From Arthrobacter sp. Marseille-P9274 (GTDB lineage: Bacteria; Actinomycetota; Actinomycetes; Actinomycetales; Micrococcaceae): a stretch of DNA of 64,000 nt. Location: contig NZ_CAMPOV010000003.1 in the NCBI RefSeq assembly GCF_946892675.1, positions 619,716 to 683,715 of the forward strand. Direction: 5' to 3'. Position numbers and translations under genes: made by a program. The notes beneath the pieces are model-generated. The model saw nothing but the letters and a program-made list of their open reading frames with translations. It made no database searches and was not told the origin of the DNA. Below are positions 15,404 to 24,220 of the stretch, piece by piece. The stretch's first letter is position 1, and every line of letters starts with the position of its first letter.

Positions 15404-16315
15404 TCAGCGGCGGGAATCCAGGGCGTCCCGCAGGGCGCCGGCGCCGATGCTGCGCGCGCCCAGCTCCTCCACCCGCTGCCGCAGCCCGCGGTCGGACGTT
15501 GCCACCGTGACGGGAGCGCCGCCGTCGTTCTGCACAAGGGATTCCACGCGGGCCACGATCTCGTCATCCCCCGCCCCGCCGGCGCGGGCGACTTCCAGGC
15601 GGGGCGCCGTCGTGCCCGCGGCTGCCTTCGCGGCGCCTTCGAGGACGACGACGGTGTGCGGCCAGGCGGTGTGCGCGTCCATCCCGAGCAGCCCGGCGGG
15701 CAGGCCTTCGGCAACCGCCGGGGCGAGGGCTTCCAGCAGCCGGGATGCGGCTCCGGCGCGGTCCTTCCACCAGCCGTCCGGCCGGGAACCGACGACGTTG
15801 GCGGCGTCCACGACGAGCGCGGGGCGGTGCGGGATCATGGATCTGAGCAGCGGCCAGGCCTCGCCGAAGTGCGGGTGGAGCGGCAGCCTGTCCACCTCGT
15901 CGACGGGCACCCAGGCCAGGTCGAGGCTCTCTGCGTCCCGCACCTCAGGTTCGAATCCGCGCGTGGTCCAGGCCACCGCCGTCGTATAGGTCCAGAATCC
16001 TAGGTCCAGGACCCGGGTGAAGAGCGGTTCGAGGGCTTCGGCGGGAACGCCGGCCTCCTCGTGCGACTCGCGCAGCGCCGCGGCCACCGCGGACTCGCCT
16101 TCGTGCCGCGCTCCACCGGGGATGCCCCAGGTTCCGCCGAAGTGGCTCCACGTGGCGCGGTGCTGGAGCAGCACGCCGCGGTCCCGGTCCACGGCGAGCA
16201 GTCCGGCTGAGCCGAACAGGCCCCACATCCGCGTGCCGTCCGGGCCGACCGCCCAGGCGTCTCCGGGGTCCCTCGGGCCTTGGAAGGTCGGCGGTCGGGT
16301 GTCTCCGGCGGTCAT
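15404..16315 (-). CDS. fused Nudix hydrolase and NYN/PIN-like nuclease domain protein
   Basis: 303 residues in two parts. The N-terminal half (about 25-160) is a Nudix domain with a complete Nudix box G-x5-E-x7-RE-x2-EE-x-G (GARHEGESAVAAALRESHEEAG). The C-terminal part (about 175-303) resembles YacP/NYN ribonuclease-like domains of the PIN superfamily: VVDAANVVGSRPDGWWKDRA with the first acidic site, GAGDDEIVARVES, and VTVATSDRGLRQRVEELGA. The combination implies a phosphohydrolase acting on a nucleotide linked to an RNA-handling module. GGGGA precedes the ATG. Substrates unknown. Confidence 0.85.
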   Translation of the reverse strand: MTAGDTRPPTFQGPRDPGDAWAVGPDGTRMWGLFGSAGLLAVDRDRGVLLQHRATWSHFGGTWGIPGGARHEGESAVAAALRESHEEAGVPAEALEPLFTRVLDLGFWTYTTAVAWTTRGFEPEVRDAESLDLAWVPVDEVDRLPLHPHFGEAWPLLRSMIPHRPALVVDAANVVGSRPDGWWKDRAGAASRLLEALAPAVAEGLPAGLLGMDAHTAWPHTVVVLEGAAKAAAGTTAPRLEVARAGGAGDDEIVARVESLVQNDGGAPVTVATSDRGLRQRVEELGARSIGAGALRDALDSRR

Positions 16316-16364
16316 TCCCCTAGCTTTTCACAGCTGTCAAGGATTCCGGCCGGTCTTCGGGGGG

Positions 16365-18011
16365 TCAGGGCCGGCGGCGCGAGGACCAGACGAGATAGCC
16401 GCCGAGGGCTCCCACTCCGCCGATTCCCGCACTGAAGAGCGCCTTCGGCCAGTTGCGCCACTGCGCCGGCTGGCCTGCCACGAGTTCGCCGATCGCGTTG
16501 ATCAGCGCGGCGGCGAGAAGCCCGGCGACAATGCGGTTGCCCGAGCGCTCCAGCCGGGCGGCGATCGAGTCCAGCTCGGAGGTCCGCAGGTGGACGTCGA
16601 TCCCGCCGCGCTCCAGCAGCTCCGCCGCCCGCCGCACCAGCGCGGGTGCATCCGCGCCGAGCCGGAGCGCGTCCGTGCCCAGCTGCTTCAGCCGCTCGGC
16701 GATGGCGGCCGGGGTGAAGGATTCGAGCACGACCCTGCGGGCGAACGGCTCCACCTCCGCCATGATCTCGAATCCGGGGTCCAATTGCTTGCCCAGCCCG
16801 TCCGCCATGATCAGCATTTTCAGCAGCAGCGCGGTCTCCCGGGGCAGCCTCAAATGGTGCTGGCGCAGCAGGCCGACCACTTGGGTGATGATCGGCACCA
16901 CCGGAATCTCCGCGACCGGCCGGCCCGCGTAGCGGTGCAGCATCCGCGCGATGTCCGCTTCCAGCCCCGGGGCGTTCCGGGTAGACGAAGTCCCGCACAT
17001 CTGCACCAGCGCCTCGGTCAGCCGCGGCGCGTCCTGTTCGACGACGGCAAGCAGCATCTTCACGAGCCGCGCCTTGAGCGTGTCCGAGATCCGCCCGACC
17101 ATCCCGAAATCGATGATGCCCAGCCGGCCGTCCGCTTCGATGAAGAAGTTGCCCGGATGCGGGTCGGCGTGGAAGAAGCCGTCCTCGAAGACCATTTTGA
17201 GCAGCACGCCGGCGGCCTGCCCGGCCAGCATGCGCGGATCGTGCCCGGCCTCCTCCAAGGCCCGGACGTCGTTGATCTTGATTCCGCTGATGCGTTCCAA
17301 GGTCAGCACCCGCGAGGTCGTGGCCTCCTCGAAAACCTTGGGGATGTGGACGCGGCTGTCGCTGGCGAAGTTTTCCGCGAACTGTTCGGCGTTGTGCGCC
17401 TCCTGCAGGTAGTCCAGCTCGGCCCGCAGCGTCTGCGAAAACTCGTCGACGAAATCGGACACGCGGTAGTCGGCCGCCGCGGCGGAGGCCTGCTCCGCGC
17501 GCTTGGCCAGTTCCGCCATGATTTCCAGATCCAGGTTGACCTGCTCGACGACGCCGGGGCGCCGCACCTTGACAACGACTTCCGTTCCGCCAAGCCGTGC
17601 CGCGTGCGCCTGGCCGATGGAGCCGGTGGCCAGCGGGGCTTCCTGCAGGCCGGCCAGCAGGTTCCCGGCCCCGCTCAGTTCGTCCGCGATGACGGCCCTG
17701 ATGTCCGCTGCAGGCACGGGCGGGGAACCGTCCTGAAGCTTGCCGAGTTCGGCCGCATACTCCGGCGGCAGGATGTCCGACCGGGTGGACATGATCTGCC
17801 CGAATTTGATGTAGACGGCACCGAGCCGTTCCAGCGTCAGCCGGACCCGTTCCGGCAGGGCCGCCCGGTCCCGCAGCGGGTGCCGGGTGAACGGCGCATA
17901 ACCGTCGAACGGAAAATGCCGGTCCAGGCCCAGATAGCCCAGCGCGACGCCCAGCCCCTGGGAGCTCAGGGTTTCCATGATTTCCCGGAACCGGTCCCGC
18001 CGCGCGCTCAT
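16365..18011 (-). CDS. ABC1/AarF/UbiB-family atypical kinase
   Basis: 548 residues with the UbiB kinase-like signature set: YIKFGQIMSTRSDILPPEY (70-85), the Ala-rich loop LATGSIGQAHAARL (128-140) in place of a glycine loop, the lysine VVVKVRRPG (148), HADPHPGNFF (281-290) and IIDFGMVG (299-306). Two hydrophobic segments close the protein (about 490-535), suggesting membrane attachment. The family has ATPase activity and supports isoprenoid quinone or lipid homeostasis; in menaquinone-using actinobacteria the exact role is undefined. Ribosome site weak. Upstream on the same strand is azlD, 71 bp away. Confidence 0.9.
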   Translation of the reverse strand: MSARRDRFREIMETLSSQGLGVALGYLGLDRHFPFDGYAPFTRHPLRDRAALPERVRLTLERLGAVYIKFGQIMSTRSDILPPEYAAELGKLQDGSPPVPAADIRAVIADELSGAGNLLAGLQEAPLATGSIGQAHAARLGGTEVVVKVRRPGVVEQVNLDLEIMAELAKRAEQASAAAADYRVSDFVDEFSQTLRAELDYLQEAHNAEQFAENFASDSRVHIPKVFEEATTSRVLTLERISGIKINDVRALEEAGHDPRMLAGQAAGVLLKMVFEDGFFHADPHPGNFFIEADGRLGIIDFGMVGRISDTLKARLVKMLLAVVEQDAPRLTEALVQMCGTSSTRNAPGLEADIARMLHRYAGRPVAEIPVVPIITQVVGLLRQHHLRLPRETALLLKMLIMADGLGKQLDPGFEIMAEVEPFARRVVLESFTPAAIAERLKQLGTDALRLGADAPALVRRAAELLERGGIDVHLRTSELDSIAARLERSGNRIVAGLLAAALINAIGELVAGQPAQWRNWPKALFSAGIGGVGALGGYLVWSSRRRP

Positions 18012-18082
18012 GCCGCGGCCTTCTGCTGTTGCTGCGTCACGCCAGCCAGCCTACACGGGACCCAGTAGGCGTGCCGGGGCCC

Positions 18083-18394
18083 CTAGCCCCATCCGGCGAG
18101 CCGGAGCAGGGCGGCCGCCGCGGCGCCGGCAATAACGACGACGAGGAACGGGGCGCGCAGCAGGAGCGCGGCGGCGGCGGCGAGCAGGGCTCCGACCCGC
18201 GCATCGAGAGTGAGCTGCTGGCCGCTGGAAAAGGCGTTGACCATGGTGAGCGAGGCGAGCAGGCCGATGGTCAGCGTGGCGGCGATGCGGGACATCCGCT
18301 CGTTCTTCATCCACTTGGCCGGCACCAGGTAGCCGGCGAACTTGGTGGCGTAGGAGATCACGCAGGCCGCGAGGATCCAGAACCAGAGGCTCAT
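18083..18394 (-). CDS. azlD: AzlD-type small permease subunit
   Basis: 103 residues, four hydrophobic segments, beginning MSLWFWILAACVISYATKFAGY. This is the small partner of AzlC in branched-chain amino-acid exporters (BrnEF of corynebacteria). Its ATG overlaps the azlC stop by four bases (ATGA), so stoichiometric coupled translation is expected. The longer open frame upstream is a shadow of azlC. Confidence 0.88.
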   Translation of the reverse strand: MSLWFWILAACVISYATKFAGYLVPAKWMKNERMSRIAATLTIGLLASLTMVNAFSSGQQLTLDARVGALLAAAAALLLRAPFLVVVIAGAAAAALLRLAGWG

Positions 18395-19188
18395 GCTTCT
18401 CCCCTCTCCGTCGGGCGGTCCGGTCCCCGGCGGGCGTCCGCGTCGGGCAGGACCATGTGGGCGCCGTCGTGCTCGGAGTACGGCTCCGCGTAGGGCTCGA
18501 TGTCCGGCGCCAGCCCTTCCGGAACGGGCCTGTGGGCGAACCAGCCGACCGCCGCCGCGACGGCGGCTGCCACCAGGATCGGAACCCCGCTGGGCACGAA
18601 CGGCACGGCCAGCAGGGTGGCCAGGGCGCAGACGACGGCGATGGCCGCCGGCTCCTTGCCCTTGAGCCGGGGCCAGAGCAGGGCCAGGAACGCCGCGACG
18701 GCGGCCCCGTCCAGGCCCCACGCCTTCGGGTCGCCCAGCGCGTTGCCGGCGAGCGCACCAACCACGGTGAAGACATTCCAGAGCAGGAAGATGCCCACGC
18801 CTGCGGTCCAGAAGCCGCGTCGCTGTTCGAGCGGGTCGACCTGGCCGGACGCGGTGGCTGTGGATTCGTCGATGGTGACATGGGCCGCCGGCAGCTTGCG
18901 CCAGCCGCGCGGGCCCACCAAGGCGTTCATCTGCATGCCGTAGATCCCGTTGCGGATGCCCAGCAGGGCGGAGGCGCTCATCGCGGCAAGGCCTGTGCCG
19001 CCTCCGCTGACCACGCCGATGAAGGCGAACTGGGATCCGCCGCTGAACAGCAGCAGGCTCAGCGCCATGGTCTGCCAGAGGTCCAGGCCGGAGGCCACCG
19101 AGAGGGCGCCGAAGGAGATCCCGTAGAGGCCGGTAGCTATGGAGATGGACAGGCCCACCTTGACCGCCGGAGACTGCAGGATTTTCAC
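18391..19188 (-). CDS. azlC: AzlC-family branched-chain amino-acid exporter large subunit
   Basis: 265 residues. Conserved AzlC sequences include GLYGISFGALSVASG, MALSLLLFSGGSQFAFIGV and LLGIRNGIYGMQM. Around six membrane helices are followed by an unusual hydrophilic, acidic tail of about 45 residues (from roughly 215, rich in Glu/Pro/Tyr/Asp) that typical AzlC proteins lack. Together with the overlapping azlD it should export Ile/Leu/Val or methionine. Start ATG at 19188 sits close to the end of the GH15 gene (18 bp). Confidence 0.88.
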   Translation of the reverse strand: MKILQSPAVKVGLSISIATGLYGISFGALSVASGLDLWQTMALSLLLFSGGSQFAFIGVVSGGGTGLAAMSASALLGIRNGIYGMQMNALVGPRGWRKLPAAHVTIDESTATASGQVDPLEQRRGFWTAGVGIFLLWNVFTVVGALAGNALGDPKAWGLDGAAVAAFLALLWPRLKGKEPAAIAVVCALATLLAVPFVPSGVPILVAAAVAAAVGWFAHRPVPEGLAPDIEPYAEPYSEHDGAHMVLPDADARRGPDRPTERGEA

Positions 19189-19206
19189 CCCTCCAGCCTA
19201 GTCGCG

Positions 19207-21375
19207 CTACAAGGCCTGCTGCGCGTGCCCGTTAATCGCGTCAGCCGCCCGGATCAGGGCCAGGTGCGAGAACGCCTGCGGGTAGTTGCCGGCCATCCGC
19301 TCGTTGGCCGTGTCATACTCCTCCGAGAGCAGCCCCAGTTCGTTCGCGTATCCCACCAGCTGGTCCATCAGCTTGCGCGCATCCTCGATGCGCCCGGTCT
19401 GCGCATACTGCTCCACGAGCCAGAACGAGCACGCCAGGAAGGGGTACTCGCCCGGCGACAGGCCGTCCATGCCTGCCTCGGTGCGGTAACGCCTCAGCAG
19501 CCCCGAATCATCCATTAGCTCCTGCTCAAGACGCGCCACGGTGCCCAGCATGAGGTCGTCGTCGTACTTCACGAAACCCACCTGCGCCAGCACCAGGAGG
19601 GACGCGTCCACCTCGCTGGACCCGTAGGACTGCGTGAACGAGTTGATCTCCTTATTGAAGCCGTGCTCCATGATTTCCTCGCGCAGCTCGTCGCGCTGCC
19701 GTGCCCAGTGGTCGTCCTCGCCGTCCAAGCCGTGGTCCCGCACGGCGCGGACGCCGCGGTCGAAGGCCGCCCACATCATCACGCGGGAGTGCGTGAAGTA
19801 CTTCTTCTCCCCGCGCATCTCCCAGATCCCGTGGTCATGGTCGAAGAAGTGCTTCTCGGTGTAATGCAGCAACGACTTCTGCAGCGGCCAGGAGAAGTGG
19901 TCCTCCCGCTCGCCGAGGTTGCGGAGCTTCTCCAGGACCACCATGACCTCGCCGATCACGTCGCCCTGGTACTGGCACATGGCGCCGTTGCCCATGCGGA
20001 CCGGTTTGGAATCCAGGTAGCCCGGGAACTGGCCGAGCTCGCGCTCGATCAGCAGCCGCTCGCCGGCCAGCCCGTACATGATCTGCAGGTCCTCCGGATC
20101 CCCGGCGACGGCCCGCAGCAGCCAGTTGCGCCATTCCAGCGCCTCCCGCTCGTAGCCGTGCGTCATCATGGATTCCAGCGTCAGCGCAGCATCCCGCAGC
20201 CATACAAAGCGGTAGTCCCAGTTCCGCTCGCCGCCGAACTGTTCCGGGAGCGAGGTGGTGGGCGCGGCCACGATCCCGCCGGTACTCTCATGCGTCATCG
20301 CGCGCAGCACCAGCAGCGAGCGCTTGACCATCTCGTGGTACTCGCCCTGCGGCGGGAAGCGCGAGCACCAGTCGCGCCAGTAGGCCACGCTGTCTTTGAG
20401 CTGCTGGTCCACGTTGCACATCGCCGGGACCTTGCGGTGCGACGGGAACCAGCACAGCTCAAAGTCCGCGACCTCGCCCGCCTGGAGGGTGAAGTCGCCG
20501 CGGTGCCGGCGGTCCTCCGCCACCGGCAGCTTGGAACCGTGCAGCACCACGGCGTCCGGCCCGGCCATGGCGACGATGGATTCGGCGCCCGTGTCCTCGT
20601 CGTTCACGCGGTAGACCCATGGCACCGCCTCGCCATAGCCGAAGCGGACCACGATCTCCTGGTGGATGGTGACGTGGCCGGAAGTGCATTCCACCCGCCG
20701 CACCACGGAAGCGCGGCGGTCTCCCACGGGCATGAACTCGGTGATCGTGGCCTCGCCGGTGGCCGTCTGCCAGCAGGTGCGCAGCACAAAGGTGGACTGC
20801 AGGTAGCTGCGTTCGACGACGACGGGGGCTCCCCGGCGGCGCTTCCGTTCGGCCTCGGCGGCGTCATCCGCGCCGGTGGCCCGGCCGCTGCTCCGTTCCG
20901 AGTGTGCCGAGCGGCCGTGGCCTTCGCGCGGATCTTTGGTGTTGTCCTGGTGGCTTGGCGCGCCGGTGGGATTGACGACGCCGGAGCCTCCTTGGGCTGC
21001 ATCGTGCCACACCTGCTCGGTGGCGGTTCCCCCTTCGGTGGCCTTGGCGTCCGCAACCGCATCGCGGGACGAGGTGTCAGCGCCGCTGGCGGCCGTGTCC
21101 GCCGGCAGTTTCTGCCCATTCTCTGCCGGCGCCTCCGGAGTGCCGCCACTCGCATTGCCGGCCGGACCCGCGCCCAGCGGTTCGGTAGTACCTTCGTGCG
21201 CGCCGTCCGGGGCGAGCAACCAGCGGCCATGCTCCGGTGTGCCGAGCAGCGCGCCGAAGGTCGAGTCGGAATCGAAACGCGGGAAGCACAGCCAGTCCAT
21301 GCTCCCGTTCCGGGACACAAGCGCCGCGGTATGCAGGTCCGACAGCAGCGCATAATCCTCGATCGGAGAGGCCAT
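19207..21375 (-). CDS. glycoside hydrolase family 15 protein with a large hydrophilic insertion
   Basis: 722 residues. The N-terminus (IEDYALLSDLHTAALVSRNGSMDWLCFPRFDS) and the catalytic barrel (GGERNWDYRFVWLRDAALTLES, later EYPFLACSFWLVEQYAQTG and GNYPQAFSHLALI) are those of bacterial GH15 glucoamylase/trehalase-type enzymes. Relatives are about 600 residues; here residues about 58-180 form a disordered, Gly/Ala/Ser/Thr/Asp/Glu-rich insertion between the first beta strands, with no resemblance to a known domain. No signal peptide, so intracellular; substrate probably trehalose or an alpha-glucan, not decidable from sequence. Weak ribosome site before the ATG. Confidence 0.9.
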   Translation of the reverse strand: MASPIEDYALLSDLHTAALVSRNGSMDWLCFPRFDSDSTFGALLGTPEHGRWLLAPDGAHEGTTEPLGAGPAGNASGGTPEAPAENGQKLPADTAASGADTSSRDAVADAKATEGGTATEQVWHDAAQGGSGVVNPTGAPSHQDNTKDPREGHGRSAHSERSSGRATGADDAAEAERKRRRGAPVVVERSYLQSTFVLRTCWQTATGEATITEFMPVGDRRASVVRRVECTSGHVTIHQEIVVRFGYGEAVPWVYRVNDEDTGAESIVAMAGPDAVVLHGSKLPVAEDRRHRGDFTLQAGEVADFELCWFPSHRKVPAMCNVDQQLKDSVAYWRDWCSRFPPQGEYHEMVKRSLLVLRAMTHESTGGIVAAPTTSLPEQFGGERNWDYRFVWLRDAALTLESMMTHGYEREALEWRNWLLRAVAGDPEDLQIMYGLAGERLLIERELGQFPGYLDSKPVRMGNGAMCQYQGDVIGEVMVVLEKLRNLGEREDHFSWPLQKSLLHYTEKHFFDHDHGIWEMRGEKKYFTHSRVMMWAAFDRGVRAVRDHGLDGEDDHWARQRDELREEIMEHGFNKEINSFTQSYGSSEVDASLLVLAQVGFVKYDDDLMLGTVARLEQELMDDSGLLRRYRTEAGMDGLSPGEYPFLACSFWLVEQYAQTGRIEDARKLMDQLVGYANELGLLSEEYDTANERMAGNYPQAFSHLALIRAADAINGHAQQAL

Positions 21376-21498
21376 TTATCAACTCAATCACAGCAGGACC
21401 CGCTCCGCTACGCGGGCCGCCGAACTGTGATGTCCCTAGTGATGCAGGGGTCTGTGGCCGTGCGGGGAGCCAGCCCCAGAGAAACGCACCGGTGGGGG

Positions 21499-22371
21499 TC
21501 AGGCGCTCAGCCTGGCGGCCTCCAGCAGGCCCCGGACCTGCGCCGGCCGGTTGGTCGTGATCTCCTGGATGCCCAGGTCACGGCAGAGCTGTACGTCCTT
21601 GGGATCGTCGACGGTCCAGACCCGGAAGCGGCGGCCGGCTGCCAGCCAGCGCTCGATCACCGGGCGGTGCGCGCGCACGTAGTCGATGCCAGGGCCGGCC
21701 AGTCCAACGCTGCCGGCGTCGATCAGCTGCTCACCTTCGGACAAGGCCCGGCGCAGGAGCGCCACCACCGCACCGGCTGTGAGCTTGCCCATGAACAGGC
21801 TGCCGCGGATCTCCTCGGCTTCGATGTCGTCGACCAGTTGGCACAAGTGCTCCATCGGCACGTGGTCGCCCAGGTGCTTGACGGCGTCGGGATGGAAGCT
21901 CATGAAGGAGATGGTGATGTTGTCCAGCCGGGATGACTCGGGCTCCCAGCCCTCCGCCATGAGGTATTTCAGCAGTTCGTCTTCGAGGGTCTGGCCAAAG
22001 GGGCTGGGGTGTTTGAGTTCCACCGCCAGCTCCAGCGGACGGCCCGCGGCCCGCATCAGGTCGACCAAGGCGTCCAGCGTCATCAGCTGGTCCGCTATCC
22101 CGCCGTACTCGGGCGGTATCGATGCTCCGCGCCAGGACGAAACATCCAGCCGCAGCAGCTCATCAAGCGTATGGTCGGCAACATGGCCGGTGCCACTGGA
22201 GGTGCGGTCCAGGTCGAAATCGTGGAAGCAGATCAGCTTCATGTCGGCCGTCAAATGGATGTCGCACTCGATTCCGTCGGCGCCGTCGGCAATAGCCTGA
22301 AGGTAGGCCGCCCGCGTGTTTTCGGCGAATTGAGCGCTCGAGCCGCGGTGCGCGAAGATCTTGTGCTTCAT
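21499..22371 (-). CDS. glycerophosphodiester phosphodiesterase family protein
   Basis: About 290 residues. GDPD catalytic elements are all present at the N-terminus: KIFAHRGSSAQFAENT, the Glu-Asp pair in DGIECDIHLTADMKLICFHD, and FDLDRTSSGTG. The C-terminus has WTVDDPKDVQLCRDLGIQEITTNRP as expected. It hydrolyses glycerophosphodiesters to glycerol-3-phosphate and an alcohol. No signal peptide. The ATG at 22371 gives the canonical KHKIFAHRG start; a GTG at 22380 or TTG at 22392 upstream are alternatives. Divergent from the DUF445 gene. Confidence 0.9.
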   Translation of the reverse strand: MKHKIFAHRGSSAQFAENTRAAYLQAIADGADGIECDIHLTADMKLICFHDFDLDRTSSGTGHVADHTLDELLRLDVSSWRGASIPPEYGGIADQLMTLDALVDLMRAAGRPLELAVELKHPSPFGQTLEDELLKYLMAEGWEPESSRLDNITISFMSFHPDAVKHLGDHVPMEHLCQLVDDIEAEEIRGSLFMGKLTAGAVVALLRRALSEGEQLIDAGSVGLAGPGIDYVRAHRPVIERWLAAGRRFRVWTVDDPKDVQLCRDLGIQEITTNRPAQVRGLLEAARLSA

Positions 22372-22473
22372 GGATTTCACGCTACCCCGCAAATGGGGGC
22401 GCGGACCCTGCGCACGCTGACAGACTGGTTAACTTACTGTGACGAAGACTCGAATTTCCACGACGGAGGACGG

Positions 22474-23754
22474 ATGGCCACTGAGGTGAGGTACGACGGC
22501 GGTGTACGGGCTTTGACCGATGCCGATCGTGCCGCGGGACTGCGGCAGATGAAGCGCATTGCCGGCGGCCTGCTCCTGGCCATGGCGGTGGTCTTCCTCA
22601 TCGCCTTCGCCTTCCAGGACCGATACCCGTGGCTGGAGTACGTGCGCGCCGCCGCCGAGGGCGGCATGGTCGGCGCCCTCGCCGACTGGTTCGCCGTCAC
22701 CGCCCTATTCCGGCATCCGCTGGGCCTGAAGATCCCGCACACCGCGATCATCCCGCGCAAGAAGGACCAGATCGGGGCAAGCCTCGGCGGCTTCGTCGAG
22801 GATAACTTCCTCTCCGAAGAAGTGGTCAAGGCCAAGATTGCCTCGCTGGGTGTCTCGGCACGCACCGGCGCCTGGCTGGAGCAGCCGCAGAACGCCGACC
22901 GGGTGGCACGGGAGGGCGCAGCCGCCATCCGCGCCGCCATGCTGGTGCTCAACGACGAAGACGTCCAGGACGTCATCGAATCCATGGCCCGCCGGCACCT
23001 GCTCGCCCCGGAATGGGGCCCGCCCCTGGGCAAACTCGCCAAGCGTGTGCTCGACGACGGCCACCACCTGAAGCTCGTAGACCTGCTGCTGGACCGCGCC
23101 GGCGATTGGGTGCTGGACAACCAGGAAACGGTTTCCCGCCTGGTTGCCGACCGCTCCCCCACCTGGGTGCCGTCCTTCGTGGACTCGCTGATGGGCGACA
23201 AGGTCCACATGGAGCTGTACCGCTTCATCGTCTCCATCCAGGACGACCCCGACCATCAGGTCCGCCGCCAGCTGGACGTCTACCTCCAGTCGCTCGCGCA
23301 GGACCTGCAGCACGATCCGGACATGATCGCCCGCGTCGAGCACCTGAAGAACAATGCCCTCGGCGATCCCGAGGTCCGCCAGCTCGCCGCCCGCATCTGG
23401 GAAACCATCAAGCGGGCCATGCTGCAGGCCGTCGATGACCCCCAGAGCGAACTCAGCCTGAAGTTCACCGCGGCCGTCCGCGACTTCGGCCACCGCCTGG
23501 CCAACGACGCCGACCTAGCTGCCAAGGTGGACGGCTGGATCGAGGAAGCCGCCGGCTACCTCGTGCGCACCTACCGCTCGCAGATCGCCGGTGTCATCAC
23601 CGAAACGGTGGAGCGATGGGACGCCGAGGAGACCTCCCGGAAAATCGAGCTCCAGGTAGGCCGCGACCTGCAGTTCATCCGCATCAACGGCACTGTCGTC
23701 GGCTCCCTCGCCGGCTTGGTCATCTTCACCATCGCCCACGCCATCTTCGGCTAG
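22474..23754 (+). CDS. DUF445 family membrane protein
   Basis: 426 residues. One helix near residues 30-47, the DUF445 signature GGMVGALADWFAVTALFRHPLGL followed by IPHTAIIPRKKDQIGASLGGFVEDNFL, a long amphipathic helical middle, and a final hydrophobic helix (INGTVVGSLAGLVIFTIAH). The family is widespread and uncharacterised; the layout suggests a membrane-anchored helical scaffold. GGAGGA gives a strong start at 22474. No operon partner; followed by a half-kilobase of repeats. Confidence 0.88.
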   Translation: MATEVRYDGGVRALTDADRAAGLRQMKRIAGGLLLAMAVVFLIAFAFQDRYPWLEYVRAAAEGGMVGALADWFAVTALFRHPLGLKIPHTAIIPRKKDQIGASLGGFVEDNFLSEEVVKAKIASLGVSARTGAWLEQPQNADRVAREGAAAIRAAMLVLNDEDVQDVIESMARRHLLAPEWGPPLGKLAKRVLDDGHHLKLVDLLLDRAGDWVLDNQETVSRLVADRSPTWVPSFVDSLMGDKVHMELYRFIVSIQDDPDHQVRRQLDVYLQSLAQDLQHDPDMIARVEHLKNNALGDPEVRQLAARIWETIKRAMLQAVDDPQSELSLKFTAAVRDFGHRLANDADLAAKVDGWIEEAAGYLVRTYRSQIAGVITETVERWDAEETSRKIELQVGRDLQFIRINGTVVGSLAGLVIFTIAHAIFG

Positions 23755-23862
23755 CAATGTCGGGCCCACCGCCCGGCGACGCGGCCCGGGCTCGACCACC
23801 CCTGGCTCGGCCAGCCGGGCTCTGCCGCCTGGACCCGTTCACCCGGGCTCGGCCACGCGGCT

Positions 23863-23978
23863 CCGCGACGGAAACGGTGCAGTTCCTATCATCGCCTCCA
23901 GCAAAGCCGCAGGTCAGAGCCCCACAGTGTCGCCCAAGGCTGCCATTCTCCGCCAAAACTGCACCTTTTCCGTCGCGG
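23863..23978. repeat. 22-bp inverted repeat around a 72-bp spacer
   Basis: Left arm 23863-23884 (CCGCGACGGAAACGGTGCAG then TT) and right arm 23957-23978 are reverse complements with one mismatch. Both are centred on the word GGTGCAGTT. The paired ends are too long and too exact for chance in 500 bp, and resemble the ends of a miniature mobile or REP-like element; no target-site duplication was identified. Confidence 0.65.
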
Positions 23979-24007
23979 CGAACGGGGCTGCCTGCCGAAC
24001 CTAGCTC

Positions 24008-24120
24008 GTCAGCGAACCGCGCCCGCCCACCAAACCGGGCACGACAGCGAACCGGGGCCGCCCACCACCATTCCGGGCACGACAGCGAACCGGGGCCACC
24101 CGCCAGACCGCAGGCACATT
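24008..24120. repeat. three degenerate direct repeats of about 35-38 bp
   Basis: The core AGCGAACCGSGSCCGCCCAC-like word recurs at 24011, 24046 and 24084; copies two and three share CCGGGCACGACAGCGAACCG followed by GGGCC without a mismatch. Spacing is 35 and 38 bp. Too few and too degenerate for CRISPR. Confidence 0.65.
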
Positions 24121-24158
24121 CCCGGCGGACTCATCCAAACCGGCCCCCATATGGCGCA

Positions 24159-24220
24159 CCGCTCCGCTTTGGTTACCTGGCTCCACCTCGTACCGGAGCA
24201 GGGGCACCAAAACGGAGCGG
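24159..24220. repeat. 15-bp inverted repeat with 32-bp spacer
   Basis: CCGCTCCGCTTTGGT (24159-24173) and ACCAAAACGGAGCGG (24206-24220) pair with one mismatch. It lies 46 bp past the stop of the leftward gene at 24267, so it could form its terminator, or be a second repeat element of the cluster. Confidence 0.55.

Noticed and set aside
16017..18068. 683-codon plus-strand frame
   Set aside because: Antisense to the UbiB-like gene; composition is typical of a shadow frame.
19663..21936. 757-codon plus-strand frame
   Set aside because: Antisense to the GH15 and GDPD genes, with no ribosome site and no domain.
24008..24120. CRISPR array
   Set aside because: Only three imperfect copies with no true spacers and no cas genes.
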